DNA of 38,317 nucleotides from a virus. The notes beneath the pieces are model-generated. The model saw nothing but the letters and a program-made list of their open reading frames with translations. It did no database searches and was not told the origin of the DNA. Positions within the stretch are counted from its first letter, which is position 1, and every line of letters begins with the position of its first letter. Both the position numbers and the translations under genes were made by a program. The stretch spans positions 1 to 38,317 of IMG/VR virus record IMGVR_UViG_3300013103_000026, one strand, 5' to 3'. Positions 22,597 through 30,501 of this stretch are shown piece by piece.

Positions 22597-23226
22597 TTAA
22601 CTGATTTCTGCTTCAAGTTGACTAATACCTTTATTAAATACTGCCACACGGGTTTTATCAACCACATGACCAATATTTTGTTTAATTGTCTGAAAAGCAC
22701 CTTTAATTTTCGCAACGATACCATCCTTACCACGAATAACGTTTTCTAAATTTGCCCCAATATGCCAACCCGTCCAAGCATCGATCATATGAATTGGTCC
22801 GGTAATTAAGTGTTGTGTAGCCATGTCAAGTTTTAATACAAAATCCAAAACATCTTCTTTTTTAACACTTCGAGCAAGTTCTTTAACTGTTTCAGAATCA
22901 CCACGGATACCAGCTAAAACCATTTTACCCACACCTTTACCTGCACTCATTATATAAGAGATAATACCCTTACCCTTATGTGTGTGTAATCCAACCTTTT
23001 TTAAACCCTTACTAAGCAAACCATCGACATTTTTGGCAACGGTACGAACATCCATTTTAAGAACATCCATAATACCTTCATTTAAGATATGATCACAATC
23101 AGCATCAAATGCTTCATATAATTGAGTTTGATCTGCCCCACGAATAGCAATGATTGACATAATATCTTCAATTAATACTTCACTTGGCTTATTTAATTCT
23201 TCTTGTAATGCTTTATAACTTTTCAT
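22597..23226 (-). CDS. Probable internal head protein with long propeptide, 209 aa
   Basis: It starts MKSYKALQEELNK (targeting-like) and has a second L-N-E|G-I site at 48-51 (HILNEGIMDVL), similar to QLNEGILDSL in the gene at 23420. Both may be cut there by the head protease, giving propeptides of 50 and 29 residues. The mature part is Gly- and Lys-rich with amphipathic helices (ISYIMSAGKGVGKMVLAGI), possibly membrane-active during DNA ejection. Its start overlaps the preceding stop by one base. Confidence 0.78.
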   Translation of the reverse strand: MKSYKALQEELNKPSEVLIEDIMSIIAIRGADQTQLYEAFDADCDHILNEGIMDVLKMDVRTVAKNVDGLLSKGLKKVGLHTHKGKGIISYIMSAGKGVGKMVLAGIRGDSETVKELARSVKKEDVLDFVLKLDMATQHLITGPIHMIDAWTGWHIGANLENVIRGKDGIVAKIKGAFQTIKQNIGHVVDKTRVAVFNKGISQLEAEIS

Positions 23227-23423
23227 TAATCTTTTCCCTTTTCATCCCACCAATCAGTTAATGTGATATAGTTTTTTTGTTCTTGTTTAGATAAATTTGA
23301 AGATTGATCTCCACGCTTATCAACTAATCTATTTAATTCTTTTTTCCGACTTTCGTAATCCGGAAATTTTTTGAAAACTTGATTTACGCCTTCAATAAGA
23401 TATTCTCTGTATTTTGTAATCAT
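23226..23423 (-). CDS. CTS-bearing small protein, 65 aa
   Basis: MITKYREYLIEGVNQV is a targeting N-terminus with an L-I-E-G cleavage site. The remainder is highly charged and helical (YESRKKELNRLVDKRGDQ). ATG 23423 overlaps the previous stop (ATGA). Probably a small internal head protein. Confidence 0.8.
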   Translation of the reverse strand: MITKYREYLIEGVNQVFKKFPDYESRKKELNRLVDKRGDQSSNLSKQEQKNYITLTDWWDEKGKD

Positions 23424-24238
23424 AATACTTCCTGTATTTTACTGTATTTATTAAATTGCTTAAATGACATTTTATAATCACATTTTTCTGCTATTTTAAA
23501 AATATGATGTTTTATTTTGTGCATAGTGGATTGATCTTTGAAGTTGGATTTTTTAAGTCCTGTATAGATAATACTCATAGTAAGATTATATGCAGTTACA
23601 GGAAAATAAGCTATAACAGAAATACCGGATAAACCAACCGCTAAAAATGCTATTGTTTTTAAACCAGTAGGGGATGTAAATAGATCGGCTAATGAATAAT
23701 TGCCAGCTAATGCATCTAATAGAGAAGATTGATCAATGTCAAAATCAAGACTTGCTCCCGTAAATGACATATTTAACCATATCCACAATAAAATTCCAGC
23801 AACAGCAATTCCACCTATTTTATTAAGAATGGGATATTTGTTGATAAATTCATCAACAGTCATAACACCACTATGAATTTTTTGTAATATTTTATGATTG
23901 TGGATTTCTTTGAATATTTTATTTAAACCACCATTTAATGCTTTTTGTCCTGCTTTAAGCATCATCAGTAATTTCTTAATACTAAACCCAACTTTCTTCA
24001 ATACTGAAAAAATTTCTCTATTTTTAAATGCTTTAATTATATCACGGGTTTCAAGTTTAGTAGAATCAACAAGTTCACCCATAGTTTTTTTAGCAGTTGA
24101 TATAAATTTACCAACCTTACCAGTTAAACCCGACAATGAATCTAAGATACCCTCATTTAATTGACCATTTTCGTCAAGCAATGCAATTTCATTTAAAGCA
24201 TCCACATATTCATCATATGTGATATTGTTATATTTCAT
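23420..24238 (-). CDS. Internal head protein candidate with two membrane segments, 272 aa
   Basis: The N-terminus (MKYNNITYDEYVDALNE) is a divergent targeting sequence, and QLNE|GILDSL at 26-35 is a likely head-protease site. Residues about 141-159 and 192-213 are hydrophobic enough to be membrane segments, preceded by a long Lys-rich amphipathic region. A protein with membrane helices packed in the head could help DNA cross the host inner membrane; this is inference. A late promoter lies directly upstream (24260-24267), with AGGAT before ATG 24238. Confidence 0.8.
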   Translation of the reverse strand: MKYNNITYDEYVDALNEIALLDENGQLNEGILDSLSGLTGKVGKFISTAKKTMGELVDSTKLETRDIIKAFKNREIFSVLKKVGFSIKKLLMMLKAGQKALNGGLNKIFKEIHNHKILQKIHSGVMTVDEFINKYPILNKIGGIAVAGILLWIWLNMSFTGASLDFDIDQSSLLDALAGNYSLADLFTSPTGLKTIAFLAVGLSGISVIAYFPVTAYNLTMSIIYTGLKKSNFKDQSTMHKIKHHIFKIAEKCDYKMSFKQFNKYSKIQEVL

Positions 24239-24259
24239 TCAAACTATCCTATTTTATAG

Positions 24260-24267
24260 TATTTATA
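24260..24267 (-). promoter_or_regulatory. T4-type late promoter heading the head-protein run
   Basis: There is an exact TATAAATA on the minus strand, 21 bases before ATG 24238, with AGGAT as ribosome binding site in between. It can drive the overlapping genes from 24238 towards 16 kb as one late transcript. Confidence 0.8.
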
Positions 24268-24276
24268 ATTTGAAAA

Positions 24277-25278
24277 TTACCATCCTTTATGAGTATAATT
24301 TACTAAATTTCCTTCCCATGCAGGATAGATTGCATGTTTTGGATCAACATCAAAACATCTATTAATACAATATCGGGCATGTCTTGCCAATCTATTCAAA
24401 GATGAATCTTCATCTTCTGCTTCGGCTAAATCACATTCTTCTTGATTACATTTTTTAATCATTGTCCAAGATGTGTACATGGTATCACTATCATTAATGG
24501 AAATCATATTATTTTTAAATTTCATAACAAAAAAACGACATTGATCATTCCATCTTGGTACACACCATTTAAAACTATTTTCCACTTTTGGAATATTTTT
24601 ATCTTTTTCGGGATCACCTGTAATTTGACTTTCATATTTTGGACAGAAATTACCCTGTTGTTTCAAGGGATCATGAAATGATATTTGTTGTTTACCAGCA
24701 GATTTTGGTGGATTATCTTCCTCCCATGCTTGGATAGCTTGTTGTTCACAATCCCATATTGGTTCTTTTGTTGTTGGTTGTCTCCAAAATCTTTGAGATT
24801 TAACATCAAAAATCATATACCAATATTGCCACTTAGTACAATTACCATCATATTCAAAATTTACACAAGGATTACATGGATTACAAATTTCACGTTCATC
24901 AATTAGTTTACCCTGTTTATCTTTTTCACAATGGAAACATTCTGTATATGGATCAAGACCATACATTTCAATATATTCTTCTGTTGAAGGATATTGTTTC
25001 CAACAATTAATCCATGCCTTAGCAACTATATCAGAAAATCTATTATCTTCAATATGTTCCCCACTTTTAATACACAAATGTTGAATTTTACTATAATAAA
25101 GAATATCTTGCTGAATACGCATACACTCTAAACGTTTTTCATTATATTCTTCTATTACTTCTGGTGGATGTTGGGCAGGGGGTTCTAATGGTGGTGGTGC
25201 AATATGCTTACACTTTTCATATGCAATTTTCTTATCTTCATCAGATATATCTTTATCCCAAAAATCAAAGAATCCCAT
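24277..25278 (-). CDS. Unknown Cys- and Trp-rich protein, 333 aa
   Basis: This protein has about 20 Cys in pairs and clusters (CFHCEKD, CNPCNPCVNF) and many Trp and Pro, which suggests metal-binding or disulfide-linked repeats. The N-terminus MGFFDFWDKDISDEDKK has no signal peptide or CTS. It lies between the late head-protein run and the helicase. It could be a virion protein, but nothing in it is diagnostic. The ribosome binding site before ATG 25278 is weak (GAGACT). Confidence 0.72.
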   Translation of the reverse strand: MGFFDFWDKDISDEDKKIAYEKCKHIAPPPLEPPAQHPPEVIEEYNEKRLECMRIQQDILYYSKIQHLCIKSGEHIEDNRFSDIVAKAWINCWKQYPSTEEYIEMYGLDPYTECFHCEKDKQGKLIDEREICNPCNPCVNFEYDGNCTKWQYWYMIFDVKSQRFWRQPTTKEPIWDCEQQAIQAWEEDNPPKSAGKQQISFHDPLKQQGNFCPKYESQITGDPEKDKNIPKVENSFKWCVPRWNDQCRFFVMKFKNNMISINDSDTMYTSWTMIKKCNQEECDLAEAEDEDSSLNRLARHARYCINRCFDVDPKHAIYPAWEGNLVNYTHKGW

Positions 25279-25297
25279 TTAAATAGTCTCAGTTGAA

Positions 25298-27667
25298 TTA
25301 AATTTTAAAATCATCGAATTTCCCCTTATGTTTTTGCTTTGTATCTTCTTTAATAACATCATCAAATTGAGCAGTATCATCAACATCATACCAACTCATT
25401 GTATTAATGTTAGAACCAATTACAAATTTCTCATAATAGCCCTTATTGCCATATCTTGATTTTAATTGTTTGATCATTAATTGACCCAAAGCATCCAATT
25501 CTTCTGTTCTGATTAATGCCAACATAAAATCAGCAGTTGCAGGTAAACCAAATGATTCACTCGTATCAGTTAAATCAACATCTGGATTATTAGCACCGCC
25601 TCGATTTGATTGAGTAGCAGTCCATAAAACTGTATTTGTTTCTACTGCCAATGCTCTAAATTCTTCGGCAATGGCTTTAATGTAAAAATATGATCCGGTA
25701 TTAGCTAACTTGACCCTACTACTTGCCATAATATTTATATAATCTATCATTATAATATCTGGCGTGAAATTCATCTTCAATTGCCATTCTTGTAATAATG
25801 TCTTAATATGACCTGTATGAGCTGTACTTGTAGGATATTCGTGTATTTTTAATCGACCCTTTGTTTTATTCTTAATGGCATTAATTTTATTCATGAAGAT
25901 ATCGAAATCCATATCTTCTACATCATTCACATTAACTTGAAATTCATTAGCATCAACACGATTACCAATTGCTTCTTCACTCATTTCCGCTGTGATATAT
26001 GCAACATTATAACCAAGATTCATATATGCAGTTGCCATATGTACTAATCCCAATGTATTATGAGTAACAATAAAATCCTTTGTTAAATATAAATGATCTT
26101 TTGCTTCAACTTTAATACACATACATTCTTCTTTGTGTATTTTCTTTATTGATTCAATTTTTAGTTTTGGAATTTTTATTCTATTATTAAATATTTCCAC
26201 ATTCTTTTTATTTGGACTAATATTTAATCCATTTTCAGGATTAATTTTAATCATTATATCATAAGATGGTAATCCTTTTTTTCCATTACAATATGTTTGT
26301 TTATCTTTACTTGTGGCAATCCCACCTAAACTTCTTACAAGATCAATTACATCATTTTTAAGTTGTTCACTTGTAGTATAATATTGTAATGTTCCATGTT
26401 TACCACAATATCCATCAGAATCAATCAATCCTGTCAATAAATCCCATCTGTTTTGAATTGTAGAATTCATCATTTCTTTTGGAATAAACTTTTTATCTGA
26501 TTTCACTTTAAATAAATTATATTGTTTTAACTCTGTTAAATATTCATTTTCACCAGTGAACCTAGACTTAATTATATAATCGTATTTTGATTTATATTTG
26601 ATATCCATATCATCAATATCAATGATATTTTTTATTTTTTCAATAATATGGTTATCATTAGATGATATTCCAATAGATTCAGCCATTGTAGTACCATCAC
26701 CCAAATAAACACCCATTAAATATGGATCTATATTAAAATTATATTCTTTATTGAAATTAATTGGTTTAGATAATGGTATCCATAATCTTTTACTGTAATA
26801 TTTTAAATCCATCAACCTAAATATTTCATTAGAATCAATTGTAATTTGTTCTTTATTATCGCCTTTATATACATTCCAAAGATGTTCATATGAACATTGT
26901 GTTGATCTACCATCTTTGAATGTTATTTCATATAATGGTAATTCTCCCTGGGGATATGTATTGATAATTTTAGTTGGATTTCCATCACTACCATAAACAT
27001 AATCATTAACTTTTAAATCACCAAACATTTTAATTCCAGTTGGAGTTAATAATTTAGTAAAAATACTTTCAGCTTTACCTACATTAGTGGTTCCTAATAG
27101 AACATTTAAAGTTTTTCTTGGACAACCACCATTGGTAATTTTATTCAACATTTCAATGTCAAATTCGATTCTTGGATGATCTAAATTATAAAATTCAAAA
27201 CGCTTTTCAGCATCTTCTAAATAATCATGACCTAACTTAACATCAAATGAAATTGATAAGGCTTTTTTAAGAATATCGGGAATAGCGTGTTTAGTGTGTT
27301 TTTCATCAACACCATCAATAATGTCAATTGAATTTTGAATAGCATTATAAATAGCACGTTCTTGACAAAAACCCTCGGTTGTATTTACTAACCATTCAAT
27401 ATTGGGTTCTTCATCCTGTTCAAGATCACCCAAACTTTCCAATGTGTTTTCAAGGGTATCATCACGAATTTCTTCTATTTCTGCTATTTCGTGAGCAAGA
27501 GTTTCAGCCGTTGGTTTTGTATTATACTTTGCGTAGTATCTGACATATTGCTCAAAGATTAATTTATTTTCTTCATATTGAAAATATGATAATTTTAGGA
27601 AGGGTAATGCTCTTTTTATAAATTCATCATTATGTATTAAATTGGTAAGTATTAGTTCTTCTGACAT
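25298..27667 (-). CDS. Replicative DNA helicase, DnaB/T4 gp41-like, with intein
   Basis: The mature protein is about 450 residues: a small N-terminal domain, then a RecA-like core with Walker A GTTNVGK-T (192-198 plus T538), Walker B at IIMIDYINIM, and TQSNRGG and a Lys/Arg-rich region (QLKSRYGNKGYYEK) typical of the family. It forms a hexamer, unwinds DNA at the fork and works with the gp61-type primase (13633..14637). A 339-residue intein splits the Walker A motif, so the enzyme is inactive until splicing. The start at 27667 has GAGAG upstream and a hairpin-like leader (TATAGGGGATTACTATACCC). Confidence 0.92.
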   Translation of the reverse strand: MSEELILTNLIHNDEFIKRALPFLKLSYFQYEENKLIFEQYVRYYAKYNTKPTAETLAHEIAEIEEIRDDTLENTLESLGDLEQDEEPNIEWLVNTTEGFCQERAIYNAIQNSIDIIDGVDEKHTKHAIPDILKKALSISFDVKLGHDYLEDAEKRFEFYNLDHPRIEFDIEMLNKITNGGCPRKTLNVLLGTTNVGKAESIFTKLLTPTGIKMFGDLKVNDYVYGSDGNPTKIINTYPQGELPLYEITFKDGRSTQCSYEHLWNVYKGDNKEQITIDSNEIFRLMDLKYYSKRLWIPLSKPINFNKEYNFNIDPYLMGVYLGDGTTMAESIGISSNDNHIIEKIKNIIDIDDMDIKYKSKYDYIIKSRFTGENEYLTELKQYNLFKVKSDKKFIPKEMMNSTIQNRWDLLTGLIDSDGYCGKHGTLQYYTTSEQLKNDVIDLVRSLGGIATSKDKQTYCNGKKGLPSYDIMIKINPENGLNISPNKKNVEIFNNRIKIPKLKIESIKKIHKEECMCIKVEAKDHLYLTKDFIVTHNTLGLVHMATAYMNLGYNVAYITAEMSEEAIGNRVDANEFQVNVNDVEDMDFDIFMNKINAIKNKTKGRLKIHEYPTSTAHTGHIKTLLQEWQLKMNFTPDIIMIDYINIMASSRVKLANTGSYFYIKAIAEEFRALAVETNTVLWTATQSNRGGANNPDVDLTDTSESFGLPATADFMLALIRTEELDALGQLMIKQLKSRYGNKGYYEKFVIGSNINTMSWYDVDDTAQFDDVIKEDTKQKHKGKFDDFKI
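26057..27073 (-). mobile_element. Class 3-like LAGLIDADG intein in the helicase Walker A motif
   Basis: Residues 199-537 interrupt GTTNVGK | TLGLVHM. The first residue is Ala199, not Cys or Ser. The other residues fit the W-C-T set of class 3 inteins: Trp264 in the block B segment CSYEHLW, Cys517 in block F (MCIKVEAKDHLYL), and the +1 extein Thr538 after the terminal His-Asn. Two LAGLIDADG-type motifs are present (LMGVYLGDGT near 317 and LLTGLIDSDGY near 410), so the homing endonuclease looks intact. Class 3 chemistry starts from the internal Cys. Confidence 0.85.
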
Positions 27668-27744
27668 CCATATCTCTCATTATTTCGGGTATAGTAATCC
27701 CCTATACATTATTATGTAAATCGGTTGATAAATTTAATTAATTG

Positions 27745-27915
27745 TTAAAACAGTTGAGTAATTAGTATCGGTCTATATGTCTTATAATCATATACATTTT
27801 TCATTTCAGGTAAATTATCACCAAATGATATGTTTATTTTACCCAAATTCCATATGTTTGTACTTAAAACAGCCATACCGCTTACTTTTTTCATTTTAAT
27901 CTTAGTGGTTTTCAT
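27745..27915 (-). CDS. Unknown small protein, 56 aa
   Basis: The 324-base gap between helicase and phosphoesterase holds this frame: MKTTKIKMKKVSGMAVLSTN..., starting at ATG 27915 (GGA upstream, weak) and ending at TAA 27745. A good promoter lies at 27953-27981. It is basic at the N-terminus and beta-like after. The rest of the gap (27668-27744) is the helicase leader. Confidence 0.65.
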   Translation of the reverse strand: MKTTKIKMKKVSGMAVLSTNIWNLGKINISFGDNLPEMKNVYDYKTYRPILITQLF

Positions 27916-27952
27916 ATTAGTCCATATATGATTACAACATTAATTAGATAGC

Positions 27953-27981
27953 ATTGTAGCATACTATCCATTTTTTTACAA
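27953..27981 (-). promoter_or_regulatory. Promoter TTGTAA - 17 - TACAAT overlapped by an inverted repeat
   Basis: Minus strand: TTGTAA (27981-27976), a 17-base spacer and TACAAT (27958-27953) with an extended TGC before it. GATAG (27947-27951) and CTATC (27964-27968) form an inverted repeat around the -10 box, possibly an operator. Confidence 0.65.
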
Positions 27982-27991
27982 GCACTATTAA

Positions 27992-28699
27992 TTAAATTTC
28001 GTATATTAACCCATCATTATATTCCTTATTTTCATCGTTATATCCTTTTGGATTGCAAATTACATCACATTCACCAATTTTATATTGACATGAATCGTGT
28101 CCATGTCCATGTACCCACAATTTCAACTTTTTTCCAGCATCTAAAATTAAATTGTCAAGGTGGTTCATGAAGTATTTATTCATTGGAGAATTTTCAAATC
28201 TTGGAGCACATGACTTATAACTTGGTGCATGGTGAGTAATAACCACATCAAATTGGTCAATCATTTTCGATAAATGATTGACTTGGCAATTATGTTCTTC
28301 AATATAAAAATCATCAGGAAAATCAACAACATTGAAATCATTTAACCAATATACGGGATCTTTATAAGCACTTGTCCATAATGTACCACCATAGATAGTA
28401 ACTCCATCATAATTAATTGCCACATCATCTAATAATTGAACATTACTATAATCTGTACACAATTCAAACAACTCGTTTTTACGGGCTTCAACGTTATGAC
28501 CATAGTATTCGTGGTTCCCATAGATAATAATAATCTGTTTGAATCTGTACACAACGTCAAGTAGGAATTCATCAAATAGGTCGATGTTTGATGCAATATC
28601 ACCAGCTAATATAAGAACTTGTTTATCTTCATCCGGTAATATTGACAATTCTTTATATTCAATATCTAAATGTAAATCACTCACTATTCTTAATAACAT
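27992..28699 (-). CDS. Calcineurin-like metallophosphoesterase 1, 235 aa
   Basis: All family motifs are present in order: SDLHLD (7-12), GDIASN, GNHEYYG (about 61-67), THHAPS and HGHGHD, which bind a two-metal centre. The length fits small bacterial and phage phosphoesterases that cut phosphomonoesters or phosphodiesters; the substrate is not readable. Its start meets the stop of the 90-aa gene upstream. With the RNA ligase and a second phosphoesterase nearby it might act in RNA end processing. Confidence 0.9.
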   Translation of the reverse strand: MLLRIVSDLHLDIEYKELSILPDEDKQVLILAGDIASNIDLFDEFLLDVVYRFKQIIIIYGNHEYYGHNVEARKNELFELCTDYSNVQLLDDVAINYDGVTIYGGTLWTSAYKDPVYWLNDFNVVDFPDDFYIEEHNCQVNHLSKMIDQFDVVITHHAPSYKSCAPRFENSPMNKYFMNHLDNLILDAGKKLKLWVHGHGHDSCQYKIGECDVICNPKGYNDENKEYNDGLIYEI

Positions 28700-28971
28700 T
28701 ATTTTATTTTATCCATATATAATTTAACTTTTGCCTGAACAACTTCAAAAATTTCATTATAAATTAATTTAACTGGAGCATTATAAGAGTTTTCTATGAT
28801 AAGTGGTAAATAATCATGTTTATATTGACCATCTACAATTGAAATCACCAGATCCAATAGGGTAAAAGTTACACCTTCATTTTCACCTGCATGAATAACA
28901 TAAAATATTTCATCATCTTCACGATAAATCATATCACATGTTTCAGTTAAATGTATTACTTTCAGATTCAT
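28699..28971 (-). CDS. Unknown protein, 90 aa
   Basis: ATG 28971 gives an ATGA overlap with the upstream stop and has AAGGTG at good distance; an upstream GTG is less likely. The protein is acidic with a hydrophobic middle (VTFTLLDLVISIVDG) that is probably a core helix and not a membrane segment. No family recognised. Confidence 0.75.
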   Translation of the reverse strand: MNLKVIHLTETCDMIYREDDEIFYVIHAGENEGVTFTLLDLVISIVDGQYKHDYLPLIIENSYNAPVKLIYNEIFEVVQAKVKLYMDKIK

Positions 28972-29174
28972 TGTAAACACACCTTGATTTTATCCTTTTT
29001 AATTGGATCAGCCCACACAACATCAACAATTAAAAATGTATATGCTCCCCACATTACCGTTGGTATGCCACGATCATTTTTATATGATTCGAAAACTTCT
29101 TCTGGTGTATAATCTGTATCAATAAATCCTGTATCACCACAAAGATGATCACCATCCCAATGTTCAACTTTCAT
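28968..29174 (-). CDS. Unknown protein, 68 aa
   Basis: ATG 29174 is chosen for its ribosome binding site (GGGAGAG). The protein (MKVEHWDGDHLCGDTGFIDTD...) is acidic and ends VWADPIKKDKIKVCLQ. It overlaps the second phosphoesterase gene by 11 bases and the next gene by four. Function unknown. Confidence 0.75.
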   Translation of the reverse strand: MKVEHWDGDHLCGDTGFIDTDYTPEEVFESYKNDRGIPTVMWGAYTFLIVDVVWADPIKKDKIKVCLQ

Positions 29175-29715
29175 TGTTATCTCTCCCAATAGATTCTAAA
29201 TTTTCAATTGCTTCTGCCAATGACCACGGATATAAATTATGGTTATCAACACCAACATTAAATCGACCAACTTCATCATATTCATTAGAATGAGTATGTC
29301 CAAAGAAATGAAATGAACCATAGCTCTTTCTATTCCAACGTTCCATAGGATAATGAAATAATGTAATTGGAGGAATTTTAAAGCCATATTGCTTTACTTT
29401 AAGTTCATGATACTGAAACATCCAATCAAAATATTCTTTGACAGAATCATGTCTCATTTGTCGATCATGATTACCAAAAACAAAATGCTTTCTACCATTT
29501 AATCTTTTTAAAATTTCAATAATATTATTATTTCCGGTCATAGCAAAATCACCAAGATAATAAATATCATCTTTATCTTTAACAACTTCATTATGTCGTT
29601 CAATAATAACTTCATTCATTTCCAAAACATCATCAAATGGTCTTTCTTCCTTTTGATATTTTAAAATGTTTTTATGATAAAAATGATTATCACTTGTAAT
29701 ATATGCTTCTCTCAT
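29164..29715 (-). CDS. Calcineurin-like metallophosphoesterase 2, 183 aa
   Basis: Motifs: SDNHFYHKNI at the N-terminus, YLGDFA, FGNHDRQ, LFHYPMERW and FFGHTHSN. This is the short phage/bacterial type of phosphoesterase that begins with D-x-H-F-x-H. It is a separate lineage from the gene at 27992. The start overlaps the previous stop (TAATG). Substrate unknown; nucleic acid or nucleotide phosphates are the usual candidates. Confidence 0.9.
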   Translation of the reverse strand: MREAYITSDNHFYHKNILKYQKEERPFDDVLEMNEVIIERHNEVVKDKDDIYYLGDFAMTGNNNIIEILKRLNGRKHFVFGNHDRQMRHDSVKEYFDWMFQYHELKVKQYGFKIPPITLFHYPMERWNRKSYGSFHFFGHTHSNEYDEVGRFNVGVDNHNLYPWSLAEAIENLESIGRDNNES

Positions 29716-30116
29716 TATTCTTTATCTATCCAACGTCTGATTGTTGCCCTTGCATAATCAACCCCATCTTTACGGAAAAATGATGTTTGTGAACCAAAAT
29801 AATTATCACATGTCCAACCTTCCGGAGTATATTCTTTTACTTTTTCAATTGCTAATTCATTTCTCTCATTTGAATATGTTTTATCAAATGGAAATTCAAT
29901 TGTATCATTTTCCCGTTTTTTACCAACACGTTCTAAATTTTTTACATTTAATTCACAATCAATTTCCGATTGACCCGTAATTAACTTAGTAAAAGATTTG
30001 TAATCTATATTAACTTCACAAAATCTTTCACCTGAATCACGATCTCTGATTGAAATTACAATATTTTCCCTACCATCACCATAACTCGGTCTGGAAATTG
30101 TTATATTACCTTTCAT
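29715..30116 (-). CDS. Small phage protein of unknown function, 133 aa
   Basis: The N-terminal half (KGNITISRPSYGDGRENIVISIRD) is a beta-rich module that I have seen in enterobacterial phage genomes without a function, and the C-terminal half contains TPEGWTCDNYFGSQTSF. Its start at 30116 has AAAGGAT upstream. It is the first gene after hairpin copy 3. Confidence 0.78.
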   Translation of the reverse strand: MKGNITISRPSYGDGRENIVISIRDRDSGERFCEVNIDYKSFTKLITGQSEIDCELNVKNLERVGKKRENDTIEFPFDKTYSNERNELAIEKVKEYTPEGWTCDNYFGSQTSFFRKDGVDYARATIRRWIDKE

Positions 30117-30170
30117 TCTTCTATCCTTTAAAATTTATAATCATAGTATATCATATACAATGATAATTAA

Positions 30171-30189
30171 TATATCCCATTGTGGATAC
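30171..30189. repeat. Intergenic hairpin element, copy 3 (CCCATTGTGG)
   Basis: TATATCCCATTGTGGATA lies immediately after the stop codon of the gene at 30190 and about 55 bases before the next start. The core is identical to the other copies except that the last G of the right arm is missing. Confidence 0.75.
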
Positions 30190-30501
30190 TTATGTATAAA
30201 AATATATATCTGGTCTTGGAATATACCGTATTTTATTTTCCGGTTTTTTCCAATACTTTGTAAAATCCCAACCCAATTGATTATCTTTCCATTCTTCTTT
30301 TACACCATCTGCACCACTGATCCAAAATACATCTAATATACTAACCAAGAACATTATATATGAAAGTGGATGATATTTATTAAAAATAAATGAAACCCCA
30401 TCACCATCACGGAAAACTTCAATAATATATAATCGCCACACCCATTCCCCAAATGAACTCATTCTATTAATAAAATAACTATCATCTTTTTCTTTTCTCA
30501 T
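30190..30501 (-). CDS. Unknown aromatic-rich protein, 103 aa
   Basis: This protein is rich in Trp, Tyr and Phe, with one hydrophobic stretch (YIMFLVSILDVFWI, about residues 48-61) that might touch a membrane. ATG 30501 overlaps the stop of the RNA ligase gene (ATGA). No family recognised. Confidence 0.75.
   Translation of the reverse strand: MRKEKDDSYFINRMSSFGEWVWRLYIIEVFRDGDGVSFIFNKYHPLSYIMFLVSILDVFWISGADGVKEEWKDNQLGWDFTKYWKKPENKIRYIPRPDIYFYT

Noticed and set aside
29196-29387. 63-codon second frame inside phosphoesterase 2
   Set aside because: It is an out-of-frame shadow of a gene with complete metal-binding motifs.
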